A stretch of 64,000 nt of DNA from an uncultured Kiritimatiellota bacterium (GCA_934643865.1 CAKUCX010000004.1:19693-83692); one strand, 5' to 3'. Positions 24,900 to 33,310 are shown, counted from the stretch's first letter. Numbers and translations are program-made. Notes: generated from the sequence alone by a model not told the origin.

Positions 24900-26464
24900 G
24901 CCTTCATCCCTTCAAAAAGAAAAGTAATCTTCTGGCAGATTCGGCTGCCAACATATTTACGCTCATCATCATCAAGCCCCCACCCCCACAATACTACGCA
25001 GAACACTATCACAGAAGATGAACCAACAATCAAAAATCTCATGAGACCATGATGCATTACACAGAGAGGAATCAAGGCTATTAAGATTGTAGGGACTGCA
25101 ACGAGAAGAAGCTTCATCACCACATTGGTTAGCCATGACTTAACTGACATGTGCAAATCTGCCTTAGCTACATATATATCCACCAACATCACAAAAGCAG
25201 ACGACAAAACCAAGGAGAATCCGACTGAACAAGCCCCTAATTTCAAATACAATCCGCTCAGCAGTATCGGGAATGCGGCAACATATGCGAGACTTCGCAA
25301 CGCTCTATGCATTCCTATTCTTCCAGTAGCTCCAATTGCGATTCCATGGCCTTGTGTAAGCTTATCAATCAAGAAAGCCAACAATGCATATCTGCACAAC
25401 TCTATTGCATGAGCAGGGGGTGTTTTCAACCAGAAATTCATTACAGAATCTAATTCCAGAATCAACGGAATCGCAAAAAAGGATGTCATGAGTGTTGCAT
25501 ATTTCGATGTTCTGATTGCCATCTTTTTAACTCGTTCAACATCACCCTCTCCATATGCAGTAGTTATAGCCGGTGTAAACGCTCCGAGCATCGCTCCGCT
25601 TAGTGCAGCAGTCTCACCCGCCAACTGTGTACTAACAGACATAGCCGCGTTAACTTTTGAGCCCAGCCTATTGTTTATCGCGATCGAAAGCCCTTGTCCA
25701 CGAAACAACAACCCAACTAAAGCAACCAATTCCCAACCGGCAAAGGTCGCAATTTGCTTCATTCGGTGAAAATCCATAAACGCCGTTGCGCGGAACTTAC
25801 ACTCCGGGAACCACAGCACTGCCAATACACCCATTATCACATAAGGGACACAAGTGATCACGCAGACGACAACTGCATAATCTACAAGCCAATATTTTGG
25901 AACTAATGTCATATAGTAGAAAAAGATTGTGCGTACGACAGTCTGCCCAATTCCAATCAGCGTCATCTCTGCTATATTCTGCTTCGCTAACAGCATAGCC
26001 ACAAAGGGAGACGATAACATCCCCATGAGGCAACTTATACATGCACACCTCCACAGCCATATGCAATCATTTAATTGAGAATCAGGGACATGCACCCATC
26101 CTTTTGAAATCGCATAAGCTCCAAGGGGGTAACCTACGAAAACTAATAGCAAGGGGATAATCGTCTGCATTACAACAGCGACAGAAAACCACTCTTGCGA
26201 ATTCTTCATTGCCAGACCTTTATCTGACGCAACGTTGTATTCACCTATGGAAACTGCAAAATAGCGACCAATCGCCGAAGATAACTGGACATTTATGAAA
26301 CCAATGAACACTGTCAGTCCACCAATTACATTAAATAACCCATAGTTATCATGACCCAATGCGCTGAGAACCCAACGCACAGAAAACAAACCGCAGGCAA
26401 TATTAAACAACGACCTACCATACGTCGCTATCACATTCAGAAATATGCGTTTGTTCGCGGTCAT
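24896..26464 (-). CDS. Polysaccharide flippase (Wzx/MATE-like, 522 aa)
   Basis: An oligosaccharide transporter with about fourteen hydrophobic segments, moving lipid-linked repeat units across the inner membrane. The start is ATG 26464 (MTANKRIFLNVIATYGRSLFNIACGLFSVRWV). The frame stays open upstream to 26584, but that extension reads through a REP palindrome (SMGSDPIEA). Two truncated copies of related flippase 5' ends lie upstream, at ~26.6 and 31.8 kb, showing that this gene start has been duplicated or repeatedly hit by rearrangement. It is the first gene of the low-GC block and overlaps the acetyltransferase by 4 bp. Confidence 0.92.
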   Translation of the reverse strand: MTANKRIFLNVIATYGRSLFNIACGLFSVRWVLSALGHDNYGLFNVIGGLTVFIGFINVQLSSAIGRYFAVSIGEYNVASDKGLAMKNSQEWFSVAVVMQTIIPLLLVFVGYPLGAYAISKGWVHVPDSQLNDCIWLWRCACISCLMGMLSSPFVAMLLAKQNIAEMTLIGIGQTVVRTIFFYYMTLVPKYWLVDYAVVVCVITCVPYVIMGVLAVLWFPECKFRATAFMDFHRMKQIATFAGWELVALVGLLFRGQGLSIAINNRLGSKVNAAMSVSTQLAGETAALSGAMLGAFTPAITTAYGEGDVERVKKMAIRTSKYATLMTSFFAIPLILELDSVMNFWLKTPPAHAIELCRYALLAFLIDKLTQGHGIAIGATGRIGMHRALRSLAYVAAFPILLSGLYLKLGACSVGFSLVLSSAFVMLVDIYVAKADLHMSVKSWLTNVVMKLLLVAVPTILIALIPLCVMHHGLMRFLIVGSSSVIVFCVVLWGWGLDDDERKYVGSRICQKITFLFEGMKA

Positions 26465-26525
26465 TTTATTCCGACACTTTTGATAATGTGGCAAAGTCTG
26501 GGACGAGGCGGTTGTTCGTGGAGCT

Positions 26526-26548
26526 TCAATGGGGTCTGACCCCATTGA
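26526..26548. repeat. REP palindrome (TCAATGGGGTC arms)
   Basis: 23-bp palindrome, arms TCAATGGGGTC and GACCCCATTGA around one base. It marks the 3' truncation of the flippase remnant on its right. Confidence 0.92.
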
Positions 26549-26559
26549 CCTCATTGACC

Positions 26560-26645
26560 CGCGTAAACAACCCGCATTCAACACAATACAGCGACCGCCC
26601 GTAGGTGGCCACGATGTTCAGGAATATGCGCTTGTTGGGGGACAT
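26560..26645 (-). pseudogene. Truncated 5' end of a second flippase gene
   Basis: ATG 26645 opens MSPNKRIFLNIVATYGRSLY, then CVECGLFTRV, parallel to MTANKRIFLNVIATYGRSLF and NIACGLFSV in the intact flippase. Homology ends at the REP at 26526-26548, where the frame reads NGVRPH and stops. The rest of 26646-26827 has no recognisable gene. Confidence 0.85.
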
Positions 26646-26827
26646 AGGTGTACCGACTATTTTACTCAAATTCCCCGCCACAACAATTCCGCCCCGCATA
26701 GCGCCCGCTTTGCAACTCGGCCTACGGCCTCGAAGGATACGCGAAGCAACCAGCCGCGAACCTTTCGATTCAATTCATCCATACGGAAGACATCCAAAAC
26801 CGCACGGCTACCACACTTGTCCAATGC

Positions 26828-27745
26828 TCATATATCATCGCCGAGTTCAAACTCAAGCTGATCAAATGGTTGCGGGAATGCCCTCTTGAAATGTCGTTTA
26901 AACATCCCCTTGTCAGAGCTAATCATAAGAAGTGTTTCAACCTGAATGAGATGCTTTCGCAACGCCGGCTTACCTACCTCCTTCGTCAGAAACTGATGCA
27001 ATTTATATTTTCGCCCTCGGACATTGACAATAGGATCCTTCTCTCTTAATTTCTCAAGAATTGCGCCATGACTATTTGCAAGAGGGAAATACACATACTT
27101 ATTGATGAATGCCCCAAAGAATGACGGGTGATTCTTCCCGCTCTTTATGAGATGATAAACCTTATATATACCATCAAAAAAAGAATCCTGAAACTCTTTA
27201 ACCCATTCGCTATGATATTCCGAAATGAACGCACGAAACAGTCTACGGTACTCATCCTTTTGGCGTTTGCGATACCCAGTAGCTTCGTCAATTAATGCGG
27301 CAAGGCCAGTATCAGCCAACCCAAGCATGAATTGCTCACAATTTCCCGCATACGCGAGATATATGTCCGCCAGCTTACCGGACGCTCTCAGGCTAAGCAT
27401 CAAGCGACAAAAGTCAGTGATAACCCTGCTGTCTACAAATAACGTTTCAGCCCCATTCCTCCCGATAGTGTACCCCTTACTTAATCGGTCAAGAATCTTA
27501 TTCGAAGATGTCGAACGGACATTTGGATGAGTCAGGAACTTTGTAAATGAACTTATAACATCCTTCGCACAAGGCGAGATGCCAACGATACCAAAGAAAG
27601 AATTAATCGAAACAAGCCGTAAGACTTTTCCGGCAACTTCTACATTGGCACACTCAATGTTCTCAAATGTTCCCATCGTAAGCTGGCCACGACTTAAGAT
27701 ACGATCCGCGTACCTTTTCGGAAAGCCGAAACTAAAGAAAAACAT
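26828..27745 (-). CDS. P63C domain-containing protein (305 aa)
   Basis: The C-terminal ~110 residues match the P63C pattern: an F-x-x-x-I-Y-K-x-Y region, then SFFGAFINKYVYFPLANSHGAILEKLREKDP, YKLHQFLTKEVGKPALRKHL and a final F-K-R-x-x-x-R-A-F-P. P63C proteins occur in prophages and mobile islands; their molecular role is not known to me. The N-terminal half (GYTIGRNGAETLFVDSRVITDFCRLMLSLRASGKL) is helical and likely a partner or DNA-associated segment. ATG 27745 follows GGAGG. It heads the left side of the cargo island. Confidence 0.8.
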   Translation of the reverse strand: MFFFSFGFPKRYADRILSRGQLTMGTFENIECANVEVAGKVLRLVSINSFFGIVGISPCAKDVISSFTKFLTHPNVRSTSSNKILDRLSKGYTIGRNGAETLFVDSRVITDFCRLMLSLRASGKLADIYLAYAGNCEQFMLGLADTGLAALIDEATGYRKRQKDEYRRLFRAFISEYHSEWVKEFQDSFFDGIYKVYHLIKSGKNHPSFFGAFINKYVYFPLANSHGAILEKLREKDPIVNVRGRKYKLHQFLTKEVGKPALRKHLIQVETLLMISSDKGMFKRHFKRAFPQPFDQLEFELGDDI

Positions 27746-27874
27746 ATAACCTCCCTATCATGTTTGCGCCGATGACAATACTGCGACTATCACAAATGTT
27801 TCAGCAAGAATCCTTTGATAGTTACAGCCTGTCTATGAATATTTGCTATCTTTGAAAATGGCAACTGCTATGAA

Positions 27875-28180
27875 TCATGCATTTCCACCCTCTTTCCCTT
27901 CGGGCTTCTTCCTCACGGCATCATGTTCACGCATCCATTGCCACATAGATTTAGCCAACCATCCCTGTCGCCGATCATCCCGCATTTCAGTTACGATAAA
28001 ACGGTCTCCTTCGTGGATAACCCCCCGCAATGCTTCTGCAATCTCGTCTTCATTGTGCTCTGAATCAAGCACCCATGTCGATTCAAGTATACGCAGAGCC
28101 GCGCCTTGTCCTTGAATAGCAGCAGACATGGCTTCGTAATCTGCCTGCGGACTCTTGAGATCATAACTTACAATAAACAT
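27875..28180 (-). CDS. Cas2-like small protein (SinR-family annotation, 101 aa)
   Basis: A compact ferredoxin-like protein resembling stand-alone Cas2 homologues. MFIVSYDLKSPQADYEAMSAAI is the beta1-alpha1 region with the conserved YDL; ESTWVLDSEHNEDEIAEALR and DRFIVTEMRDDRRQGWL follow. There is no CRISPR array or other cas gene in the window, so it is not part of a visible CRISPR system. AAGGAG precedes ATG 28180. It lies 4 bp after a membrane-protein gene, so the two are probably co-transcribed. Confidence 0.7.
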   Translation of the reverse strand: MFIVSYDLKSPQADYEAMSAAIQGQGAALRILESTWVLDSEHNEDEIAEALRGVIHEGDRFIVTEMRDDRRQGWLAKSMWQWMREHDAVRKKPEGKEGGNA

Positions 28181-28184
28181 GGCT

Positions 28185-29117
28185 TCACTCCTTTATCAAC
28201 CTTTTTGCCTCTGCTTCGGTAACTACAGAACACTGTAGAAAACCTGCTTGTTTATGTTTCTCAACCGAATCACCCTTCCAAACCACTTTGACATAATACA
28301 AGTCATCTGGGGTGTTTTTTGAAACAAGCGAAATTGGCATCAGGATAGCTCTATATCGAGTCGGTATCGATATAGTACCGCTCGATTCAGACGTCATAGG
28401 CAGCAGGACTTCAAACCAAGTAACATCTTTAAGTCTAGGGCCATCGATAGTATTATCAATCGTTTGTTTGCAAGCCTCTTGTGGAATAGCTTCTAAATGT
28501 CCATTCTCATGCGGTTTATCAAAACTTGAGTTATCACAAGTTGACTGTTGCCGTATTTCCGCTATCCTCGCATATTTCTCAACCGTGCGTCGTACTGTTG
28601 CCACATACGGATCCTGCTTATTTGCATAGGCCCATTTAAAAGCTGCTGTCTGAATAGTTTTATACTTATAGAAATCTACTCCATCCACAGAGACAAATAT
28701 TTGATTGCATGTTACGCTACAATCCTCTGCACTCATGCGTTGTGTGTTCTCGACATGTACGTATATAGACAAGCAAGGTTCTTGCGTAGGCTTGGGTATG
28801 CTTTGCGGATCATTTGAGAGAACACAATGTAAATCATCAAATTGTGTTTTTAGTATCAAACTTGGCCCTATTATTAGTCTATTGAACCCCGCAGCCCACA
28901 AAGAGGCACATAGTGCCAGAAAAGTAAACAACGACAAGGCAATCTGTGTCAGCACTGTTGTTAATGCCAAGCGAGTAAACTCCTGTGGCGGCGTAACAAT
29001 AGCATCCGCCCAAATATTGAAACGAACTAAAGCCCATACTCCAAAAAGAGAACCTATGAGAATAACGCACAGCAAGACTTTGCGGACATGCGGATGTCTC
29101 TTCTTAAAGTTTGACAT
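28185..29117 (-). CDS. Membrane-anchored protein of unknown function (310 aa)
   Basis: The start is taken at ATG 29117 (MSNFKKRHPHVRKVL); ATG 29132 is an alternative. Two hydrophobic segments lie near the N-terminus (VLLCVILIGSLFGVWALVRF and LALTTVLTQIALSLFTFLAL), followed by a ~240-residue soluble domain with several cysteines. No family is recognised. It is followed after 4 bp by the Cas2-like gene, a pairing that suggests a functional couple. The base composition is AT-rich like the rest of the island. Confidence 0.7.
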   Translation of the reverse strand: MSNFKKRHPHVRKVLLCVILIGSLFGVWALVRFNIWADAIVTPPQEFTRLALTTVLTQIALSLFTFLALCASLWAAGFNRLIIGPSLILKTQFDDLHCVLSNDPQSIPKPTQEPCLSIYVHVENTQRMSAEDCSVTCNQIFVSVDGVDFYKYKTIQTAAFKWAYANKQDPYVATVRRTVEKYARIAEIRQQSTCDNSSFDKPHENGHLEAIPQEACKQTIDNTIDGPRLKDVTWFEVLLPMTSESSGTISIPTRYRAILMPISLVSKNTPDDLYYVKVVWKGDSVEKHKQAGFLQCSVVTEAEAKRLIKE

Positions 29118-29242
29118 TCTTAAAATATGCATATTCTAACTCCTAAATCCAAACTTACATTTGATGTTGGCTATGCGCAAAGCCAAAATGTCGGCTTCCA
29201 TTTGCATGAGATTACCATGAGAATTCACCATCATGAAAAGAA

Positions 29243-30205
29243 TCAGGATTTGTGCGAAACAAGTCCGTTCAGCCAGTTGGTCAACATTGTGGGCACTCCT
29301 ATAAAGGACGGGAAATAGCCGACTTGCGTTGCCACCCGGTCGCGAACAGAACGGTCAATCAGCTCGCCCTCGTGGAAGGTGCGCTTCTTGATTGGATCCA
29401 GCGGTGTTTCCTCATTGTGGATCTTGCTTATCGACGCAAAGTTGTACCTGCGAGGGCTCTTCTCTACAGGACAGGCAAACACGACTCCTCGACGTTCAGC
29501 ATTGCGCTTCATCCAATTCAGCGCGACATCGGAGAGCTCGCATTCTCCGTCGGGATAGCCGCCGCCAACGTCTTTATGGACACCAGAGAACCATGCCTGC
29601 ACAATCTTCGGAGCTCGCGCATACTGCATCACGCCAAAGAGCTTGCGGCACTCGTCCGTCGCCATTGCGTGGTAGATCCACTCCACGTTCGGCGCACGCT
29701 CTCCATCGTGATAGCCACGATAGGCGTCGTGTGGCGAAGAAACGGCATCCCAGAGGCCAAGCATTTCTATCTTTGGCGAGGGGAGAACGCCGACGCTTCT
29801 CAGGCGTTCGACGGACTTCTTGTCCTTTTTAGCGTAAGCCTTTGCAAGCGGAATCGCGTCCGCGAACTTGCGCGGAACACCGACTTCTGATAGCAGCCAA
29901 CTGAGCGTGTGCGCGACATATGCGCCGCGACTGAACCCGAACAGGTAGATGGCCATCTCCTCACCTTCGGGGGCGTTGAGAATCTTCTTTGTCAACCAAC
30001 GGTATGCGAGTCCGAGAGGGCGCGGGAAGTCTGCTGCAAACAGGCCGCCGAGGAGTTCGTCGCCCGTAACGGTGCCGATGCCCTCTATGTAGGTCGCCAA
30101 GGTGCCAGATTCGGGCGAACAGTCGAGGCTCTGCTTAAGCTTCCAGACGTTCGTCCGAGCGGAGGCCTCGTTCCAGGTTCCGTCGATGCAGACGACGAGC
30201 TTCAT
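29243..30205 (-). CDS. DUF2235 alpha/beta-hydrolase (Tle1-like phospholipase domain, 320 aa)
   Basis: A hydrolase of the DUF2235 family, which includes type VI secretion lipase effectors (Tle1) as well as stand-alone proteins. MKLVVCIDGTWNE opens the domain; the nucleophile elbow is LFGFSRGAYVAHTL (G-x-S-x-G, Ser ~101); FLGLWD-equivalent EMLGLWDAVSSP and the His-bearing WFSGVHKDVGGGY complete the expected triad. 320 residues is close to the minimal domain, without the C-terminal extensions of known effectors. ATG 30205 overlaps the lipoprotein stop (ATGA). No secretion-system genes are visible. Confidence 0.88.
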   Translation of the reverse strand: MKLVVCIDGTWNEASARTNVWKLKQSLDCSPESGTLATYIEGIGTVTGDELLGGLFAADFPRPLGLAYRWLTKKILNAPEGEEMAIYLFGFSRGAYVAHTLSWLLSEVGVPRKFADAIPLAKAYAKKDKKSVERLRSVGVLPSPKIEMLGLWDAVSSPHDAYRGYHDGERAPNVEWIYHAMATDECRKLFGVMQYARAPKIVQAWFSGVHKDVGGGYPDGECELSDVALNWMKRNAERRGVVFACPVEKSPRRYNFASISKIHNEETPLDPIKKRTFHEGELIDRSVRDRVATQVGYFPSFIGVPTMLTNWLNGLVSHKS

Positions 30206-30516
30206 TGGGCCACCTCCAGCCAAATGGTTATTTCGACAGGCTTAACGAGTCCAAGCGAACACCATGTGGCAAATACTTCCCACCACTTCTGGGAAACGAC
30301 GATGCGCTGCACCGCCCTTTCGTCAACGCGCCCGTCTCTCCCTTGTAGACGGGCATCGAGCATCGTTTGGGCGGTGTCGCCCCAATCCCAGCCGTAGGCG
30401 CTCGTGACGTCGCAAAACTGCAGCTTCGAGTTCTCGTCGCTGTCTGCGGCGCTGGAGAGATCGAAGTGGACGCAACCGGAGAGAAGGAACACAACAAGGA
30501 CGAGAGGAATTTTCAC
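30202..30516 (-). CDS. Small lipoprotein coupled to the DUF2235 hydrolase (104 aa)
   Basis: GTG 30516 starts VKIPLVLVVFLLSGCVHFDL, a lipoprotein signal peptide with lipobox LLSG-C and a mature protein of ~90 residues (tryptophan-rich C-terminal part WDWGDTAQTML and KWWEVFATWCSLG). It overlaps the hydrolase gene by 4 bp. By analogy with Tle1-Tli1 pairs, where lipoproteins neutralise DUF2235 lipases in the periplasm, it may be an immunity protein; this is inference. The 5' region (30505-30612) recurs upstream of 31.6 kb and inside rfbB. Confidence 0.72.
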   Translation of the reverse strand: MKIPLVLVVFLLSGCVHFDLSSAADSDENSKLQFCDVTSAYGWDWGDTAQTMLDARLQGRDGRVDERAVQRIVVSQKWWEVFATWCSLGLVKPVEITIWLEVAQ

Positions 30517-30612
30517 GATATTTTCCCGCCTTGTGGCGTGTGCAACCGAATACCTCACGGGCAAGTTTTGTGACGGCTCTTCCTTCATTCTTTTGCCATA
30601 CATTATACCATT
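30505..30612. repeat. Dispersed upstream-region repeat, copy 1
   Basis: On the minus strand: a TGGTATAAT promoter-like box, then GTGAGGTATTCGGTTGCAC, then a CAAGGCGGGA block leading into the GTG start of the lipoprotein. Copy 2 is at ~31622-31745 and a shorter copy 3 at ~42960-43012. Confidence 0.6.
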
Positions 30613-30663
30613 TCCCATCGAGGAGAAGTTGGAGTTATGAGTCGGAGAGCAGAACGGATATCT

Positions 30664-31524
30664 TTAAATCTCAGTCCTTGGCAGCGCTGCGGACTCATCG
30701 CAGGCAATGCGCCTGTCCTGACTTTTCACATGGCGTTCAAGTTTCTTGATGTCGGCGGCGGGAGGGAGATCCTCCGGAACTATGCCGCGCGATCCAAGCA
30801 TGTCGCGAACTGTTTTGTTGTTCGTGACATGCTCACCCGTTATCGGCTCCTCGCCCTGAAGATCTCTTTGCTCGACATTGTAGTTCGTCATTTCGGTGGC
30901 AAGGTTCTTCGCCGCAATTGTCAGGGTCGGAAGGAAGTCGGCAAGCGGACGGTATTCCTTAACCCCTAGTTTACGCTTCATGTCAAGCGTGCGGAGCCCG
31001 CCGAACAACGCCTGGTCTCCTTTCGACCGAATGCGTGCGAAACCCTCGTCATCGACCCCGCGCTCGTAGATGTTTTTTGATAGCTGGGTTTCAGACGCTG
31101 CAAGCTTTTCGCGAGCAATCATCCGCTCAATGTACTGAACCCGCTCTTCTATCAGCTCCTGCCTGCGTGTCTGAACAGCAAAGTATCCCTGCGCAAAGGC
31201 TATTTCCTCCTTCCGCGGGTCGCCGTTCATAGCGATTAGGTAGCAGGCATAGCGAGAAAGCATCATATCTGCAATTTCACGCTTTGCCCCCTTCGGTAGC
31301 TGGATCATTTTCGTGACGTCGCGGAAATGATAAGAAAGTTCTATTTTCTGCAAATAACACGCATTTTCAGCCCGTTTGATGGCTTCAAGGAAGTTTTCCC
31401 AGCGCGAATAGCCCAGAAGCCCCATCAACTCTCTGGCCAGCCAATATTCGACATTTTCATCGGGAACCTGATGAACGATTCCGTCAAATGTGGACTTAAG
31501 CGCAACTACTCTTGCAGTATCCAT
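30664..31524 (-). CDS. DinD-like DNA damage-inducible protein (BRO-N type, 286 aa)
   Basis: Resembles DinD, a RecA-interacting protein in E. coli. The N-terminal domain has EYWLARELMGLLGYSRWENFLEAIKRA, the DinD/BRO signature; then FRDVTKMIQLPKGAKREIADMMLSRYACYLIAMNGDPRKEEIAFAQ. The C-terminal domain includes FGGLRTLDMKRKLGVKEYRPLADFLPTLTIAAKNLATEMTN, also typical. DinD homologues are frequent passengers of mobile islands. No LexA-like operator was recognised upstream. It lies between the lipoprotein gene and a repeat copy. Confidence 0.88.
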   Translation of the reverse strand: MDTARVVALKSTFDGIVHQVPDENVEYWLARELMGLLGYSRWENFLEAIKRAENACYLQKIELSYHFRDVTKMIQLPKGAKREIADMMLSRYACYLIAMNGDPRKEEIAFAQGYFAVQTRRQELIEERVQYIERMIAREKLAASETQLSKNIYERGVDDEGFARIRSKGDQALFGGLRTLDMKRKLGVKEYRPLADFLPTLTIAAKNLATEMTNYNVEQRDLQGEEPITGEHVTNNKTVRDMLGSRGIVPEDLPPAADIKKLERHVKSQDRRIACDESAALPRTEI

Positions 31525-31596
31525 TTCACACTCTCCAACTCACAACTTGCAACTCACAACTTATCCCTCACAATTCCCCAGAGTCTATCCGGAATA

Positions 31597-31614
31597 CTAT
31601 GGGGTCAGATCCCA
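31597..31614. repeat. Degenerate REP palindrome
   Basis: ATGGGGTCAGATCCCAC, an imperfect copy. It sits exactly where the second copy of the lipoprotein-type 5' region loses homology. Confidence 0.6.
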
Positions 31615-31621
31615 CGGTAAA

Positions 31622-31745
31622 AAAGTCCCTTTCACGATACGCTCTCGCCCCGTGGGGTATGCAGCTGAATACCTCACATGCGGCTCTTTCGCCGCGCTCA
31701 TCATGGGCTTTTCCTTGCTCATGTTTATGCGCATATTATACCATA
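31622..31745. repeat. Dispersed upstream-region repeat, copy 2 (truncated gene start)
   Basis: Minus strand: a TGGTATAAT box, GTGAGGTATTCAGCTGCATAC, CCCCACGGGGCGAGAGCGTATC, then GTGAAAGGG, which aligns with the start of the lipoprotein gene and breaks off at the degenerate REP. The gap 31525-31837 contains this copy, two REPs and a flippase remnant, and no intact gene. Confidence 0.65.
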
Positions 31746-31753
31746 TTTGGCTC

Positions 31754-31775
31754 TCAATGGGGTCTGACCCCATTG
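31754..31775. repeat. REP palindrome
   Basis: TCAATGGGGTC arm with GACCCCATTG. It directly abuts the truncated flippase 5' end on its right. Confidence 0.9.
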
Positions 31776-31831
31776 GTCTCAGCCCGTAGGTGGCCACGAT
31801 GTTCAGGACATATGCGCGTGTTGGGGGACAT
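31776..31831 (-). pseudogene. Truncated 5' end of a third flippase gene
   Basis: ATG 31831 opens MSPN-R-I; the nucleotide sequence matches the remnant at 26645 through the codons for ATYG, with one extra base that shifts the frame, and then runs into the REP. Confidence 0.8.
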
Positions 31832-31837
31832 CTTTAC

Positions 31838-32416
31838 CTATTTCCGCTTCTTGGCCCGCGTCACCTCATGTGTGATTTTCAAAACGGCAAGATTCAGCTC
31901 GATTGTCGTCTTGGTCGATTCTGTCGAGAGGTTGTCGCCGATGAGCGCGGCCAGCTTATGTCCCGCTTGCGTCAACTTGGCCGCCTGTTCAGGGCTCCCG
32001 TCCTTCAGCGACTGCAGGGCCTCCATATCCTGCACCATCGCCCGAACCTGGGCGTAAGTTTCGATGATGGCCAGCGTCGCCTGAACCGCTCGCGGACTCT
32101 TCAAGATCGTCGCAAGCATGTAAAGCCCCTTCTCGGTAAAGGCCTTCATCGCATACTTGGAATAATGACCTCTGCCCGAATGAATTTCTAAGGACGAAGA
32201 TTTCGACCTTAGAGCCGCAGCCTCCTCCTTGCTCAATTCAATCAAAAAACCTTCGGGGAACTTTTCTGGATTGTTTCGAACAGCCTCATTGATGCGCTTC
32301 GTTTCCAAGCCATATATTTTCGCAACATCGCAATCCAAAAGAACTGGCTGATTACGCACGGTCATCAGACATCCCTTGACATTGTCGATTGAAACCAGCC
32401 TTGTCTCATTTTGCAT
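31838..32416 (-). CDS. ORF6N domain protein (192 aa)
   Basis: The N-terminal ORF6N domain is clear: QPVLLDCDVAKIYGLETKRINEAVRNNPEKFPEGFLIELSKEE, followed by YAMKAFTEKGLYMLATILKSPRAVQATLAIIETYAQVR. A C-terminal helical segment is present. ORF6N proteins occur in phages and integrated islands and are thought to bind DNA; a specific role is unknown. It lies between the flippase remnant and the UDP-glucose dehydrogenase. Confidence 0.9.
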   Translation of the reverse strand: MQNETRLVSIDNVKGCLMTVRNQPVLLDCDVAKIYGLETKRINEAVRNNPEKFPEGFLIELSKEEAAALRSKSSSLEIHSGRGHYSKYAMKAFTEKGLYMLATILKSPRAVQATLAIIETYAQVRAMVQDMEALQSLKDGSPEQAAKLTQAGHKLAALIGDNLSTESTKTTIELNLAVLKITHEVTRAKKRK

Positions 32417-32498
32417 ATCGCACCCCCTTTTTCATATGTCTTCTACATCTCTGTAGATCCGTGAAGATCCGTGCCATCCCGTGAAGAGACGCAACGCC

Positions 32499-33293
32499 TC
32501 AGATATGCTCCTCAAAACCCCGGAAATGGACGTTGAGTTCGTGGAGCGGGGCGAGCAAGGCGCCGAGCGGCGTGCCCGCCGTCAGCTTCGCGAAGGCGTT
32601 CACGTCCTTCGGGAAGCACTTGCCGCCGTAGCCGCACTTGCCGTCCGGACCCGGAACGTAGGTGTGCGTGTCGTTGATGTAGCCAGAGAGCAAAACGCCG
32701 GTATGAACCTTCGCCCAGTCCGCGCCCATCTTCTCGCAGTACTCCTTCACGGCGTTGAAGTACGTCACCTTGTACGCGCCGAAGACGTTGTGCGAATACT
32801 TCGTGATCTCCGCCTCAAGGGAGGACATCACCGCAAACCTCTTGCCGGGGAAGATCCGCGTCAGGAGCGCCAGCGCCGCCGCGTCGCCCTCGACGGGGAA
32901 GACCATCGTCTGCCGCCGGAAGTCCTCGATGTGCGTGCGCTCCGTCAGGAACTCAGGCATGTAGAAGACGCGATGCCCCGTCTCCCGCGAGAGCCGCGCC
33001 GAGGTGCCCGGCAAGATCGTCGTGCGCACGAAGACGGGCACGTTCGGCAGCCCCTTGATGAGTTCCTTCATGAGCGTCAGGTCCTGCGTGCCGTCGTCCT
33101 CGGTCGGCACGTGGATCTGAAGGAACGCGATGTCGACGTCGCCCAGGTCGTCGTTGAAGCCCTTGGGCGGGTCGCTCACGCGGCACGTGCAGTTCGCGGC
33201 GTTGTTCTCCTCCAGCCACGTCTTCAGGGCGCCGCCCACGAAACCGCACCCGACAATGCCGACCTTGACTTTCTCCATTCCGGCTTTCTCCAT
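32499..33293 (-). CDS. Short UDP-glucose/GDP-mannose dehydrogenase family protein (264 aa)
   Basis: An NAD-dependent nucleotide-sugar dehydrogenase with the N-terminal Rossmann domain (VKVGIVGCGFVGGAL, GxGxxG) and the central domain (AEITKYSHNVFGAYKVTYFN and the catalytic-cysteine motif GKCGYGGKCFPKD). It ends soon after at LHELNVHFRGFEEHI, so the usual C-terminal UDP-binding domain (~120 residues) is missing. Typical enzymes are ~390-450 residues. It may still act, perhaps in a short phage-like or archaeal-like form, but its substrate is uncertain. It has AAGGA before ATG 33293 and a TGGTATAAT -10 box at ~33311-33319. It stands alone between two mobile-rich segments. Confidence 0.85.
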   Translation of the reverse strand: MEKAGMEKVKVGIVGCGFVGGALKTWLEENNAANCTCRVSDPPKGFNDDLGDVDIAFLQIHVPTEDDGTQDLTLMKELIKGLPNVPVFVRTTILPGTSARLSRETGHRVFYMPEFLTERTHIEDFRRQTMVFPVEGDAAALALLTRIFPGKRFAVMSSLEAEITKYSHNVFGAYKVTYFNAVKEYCEKMGADWAKVHTGVLLSGYINDTHTYVPGPDGKCGYGGKCFPKDVNAFAKLTAGTPLGALLAPLHELNVHFRGFEEHI

Positions 33294-33310
33294 GGAACAT
33301 CCTTTTCCTG

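Noticed and set aside
27875..28180. Cas2-like gene as evidence of a CRISPR-Cas locus
   Set aside because: No array, Cas1 or effector gene is present anywhere in the window.
29243..30516. Type VI secretion locus
   Set aside because: DUF2235 alone does not show a T6SS; no VgrG, Hcp, TssB/C or sheath genes are visible.
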